This document shows, piece after piece, positions 63,197 through 64,000 of a DNA stretch of 64,000 nucleotides. Both the position numbers and the translations under genes were made by a program. Origin of the DNA: Halobellus salinus (lineage in GTDB: Archaea > Halobacteriota > Halobacteria > Halobacteriales > Haloferacaceae); the NCBI RefSeq assembly GCF_014646875.1, contig NZ_BMOC01000009.1, positions 1 to 64,000 of the forward strand, given 5' to 3'. Below the pieces are notes generated by a model. The model worked only from the letters and a program-made list of their open reading frames with translations. It did not search any database and was not told the origin of the DNA. Every line of letters begins with the position of its first letter. Position 1 is the stretch's first letter.

Positions 63197-64000
63197 ATGA
63201 GTGACCGGGCTCTCGAGGTGGTCGAGTTTCTCCTCACGGCGCACCTCTACACCGAGAATCGCGACCTCGACGCGAACGATCTGCCGCCGCGGTACCGGCG
63301 GGTGTTCTGGACGACCCCGTCCGAGGAGGAAGAGTCGGGCGACGGCGACCCGGACGTGGTCGACATCGAACGCCCGCTCGTCGTCACCGACACCGTCGCG
63401 CGGAAAGCGACCGGTGTCGAGCACCCTTGGGACGCGGTTTCGGACCTGCTTTTCACCCAGCGCGAGGACTTTTCGGGCCGGGTGTCGGTCACCCAGCCCG
63501 ATATGGCGCTGGAGTGGTATCTCGACCGCGCCGACCGCAACCGGCTGTCGACGAACCCCACAGTCGCCGCCACTGCCGAAGGCCGAGACGACGTCGAGGT
63601 GACACACGCCGAGGCCAGGGACCACACCCGGCCGATCCAGGCCGACCGGGTCTGGATCGACAGCCTACTCGAAGAGTACTTCGACGCCGACGAGGACGCG
63701 GAGATGCTTGACCTCGTGCAGGTCCGCGCCCCCGAGGAGATCGAGATGACCCTCGAGGACCTGGTGTTGACCGGCGACCAGGAAGGCGAGATCCAGAAGC
63801 TAATGCAGGCGATCGAACACCGCGAATACCTCGCTGAGATCGGGCTCCGGGAGATCGGGAAGATCCTGTTCGTCGGCCCGCCAGGCACGGGAAAGACGAC
63901 CGTGTCGCGGGCGCTGGCCCACGAACTCGGGCTCCCGTTCGTCGAAGTGAAGCTGTCTATGATCACCAGCCAGTATCTCGGCGAAACCGCAAAGAACGTC
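63197..64000 (+). CDS. AAA+ ATPase (partial, runs off the window)
   Basis: The first 268 codons of an AAA+ protein. Residues 1-150 form a helical/acidic N-terminal region (MSDRALEVVEFLLTAHLYTE, PRYRRVFWTTPSEEEESGDG). Then comes IEMTLEDLVLTGDQEGEIQK, the region before the ATPase domain, and Walker A GKILFVGPPGTGKTTVSRAL. The sequence stops after ITSQYLGETAKNV, before Walker B. It resembles a haloarchaeal AAA ATPase of the SpoVK/FtsH-like core type without visible membrane segment so far. ATG 63197 is used. Confidence 0.88.
   Translation, partial: MSDRALEVVEFLLTAHLYTENRDLDANDLPPRYRRVFWTTPSEEEESGDGDPDVVDIERPLVVTDTVARKATGVEHPWDAVSDLLFTQREDFSGRVSVTQPDMALEWYLDRADRNRLSTNPTVAATAEGRDDVEVTHAEARDHTRPIQADRVWIDSLLEEYFDADEDAEMLDLVQVRAPEEIEMTLEDLVLTGDQEGEIQKLMQAIEHREYLAEIGLREIGKILFVGPPGTGKTTVSRALAHELGLPFVEVKLSMITSQYLGETAKNV

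Overview
The window comes from a haloarchaeon (class Halobacteria). Evidence: GC-rich codon use, very acidic proteins, TATA boxes about 25-30 bases before start codons (leaderless transcripts), and archaeal information-processing genes (TBP, an Orc1/Cdc6 initiator, MC1 chromatin protein, an RfcC-like clamp-loader subunit, EndA, Pus10, Trm-G10). No rRNA, tRNA or CRISPR array was recognised. The genus cannot be fixed from the sequence alone.

0.6-22 kb is ordinary core chromosome: MC1, pyrD, valS, pheST, an amphi-Trp protein, trpS-endA, a decayed receiver/GAF gene, a NucS-N/zinc-finger protein behind a Ski2/Hel308-type helicase, lipA, mscS, an HNH endonuclease and a cytosine-deaminase-like hydrolase. 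22-31 kb leads to a replication origin. Small conserved genes and oapA-oapB-oapC face away from orc1, and the gap between them holds G-tailed ORB-like repeats around an AT-rich stretch. The 22-29 kb part is dotted with unrelated short tandem duplications. 32-40 kb is core again: DUF7511, rnhB-pus10, a LigT-like protein, a lipoprotein, an SPFH protein, uvrB and a ferritin-like protein.

40.76-44.47 kb is a 3.7-kb AT-richer unit bounded by 15-bp perfect terminal inverted repeats and a 9-bp direct repeat. It carries a zinc-ribbon microprotein, a winged-helix regulator, a small membrane protein, a secreted anchored protein and an unknown gene, but no recognisable transposase. It appears to have landed inside a 78-bp palindromic mobile element, two more copies of which lie at 51.6 and 53.9 kb. 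44.7-50.7 kb holds a SpoIIM-type membrane protein, an MFS transporter, a divergent pair of thiosulfate sulfurtransferases and a zinc-finger protein.

50.7-56.4 kb is an insertion-rich island. IS200/IS605-like remnants are themselves hit by 245-bp elements with CTGTCTCTTA ends and by the 78-bp element. The island holds a second regulator / small membrane protein / secreted protein set (here with tandem PepSY-like domains) and hisB-hisG. 56.4-64 kb is information processing and transport: tbp and trmG10 on a shared promoter region, rfcC-psd, another TnpB remnant, a cation/proton antiporter with RCK domains, and an AAA+ ATPase that runs off the window.
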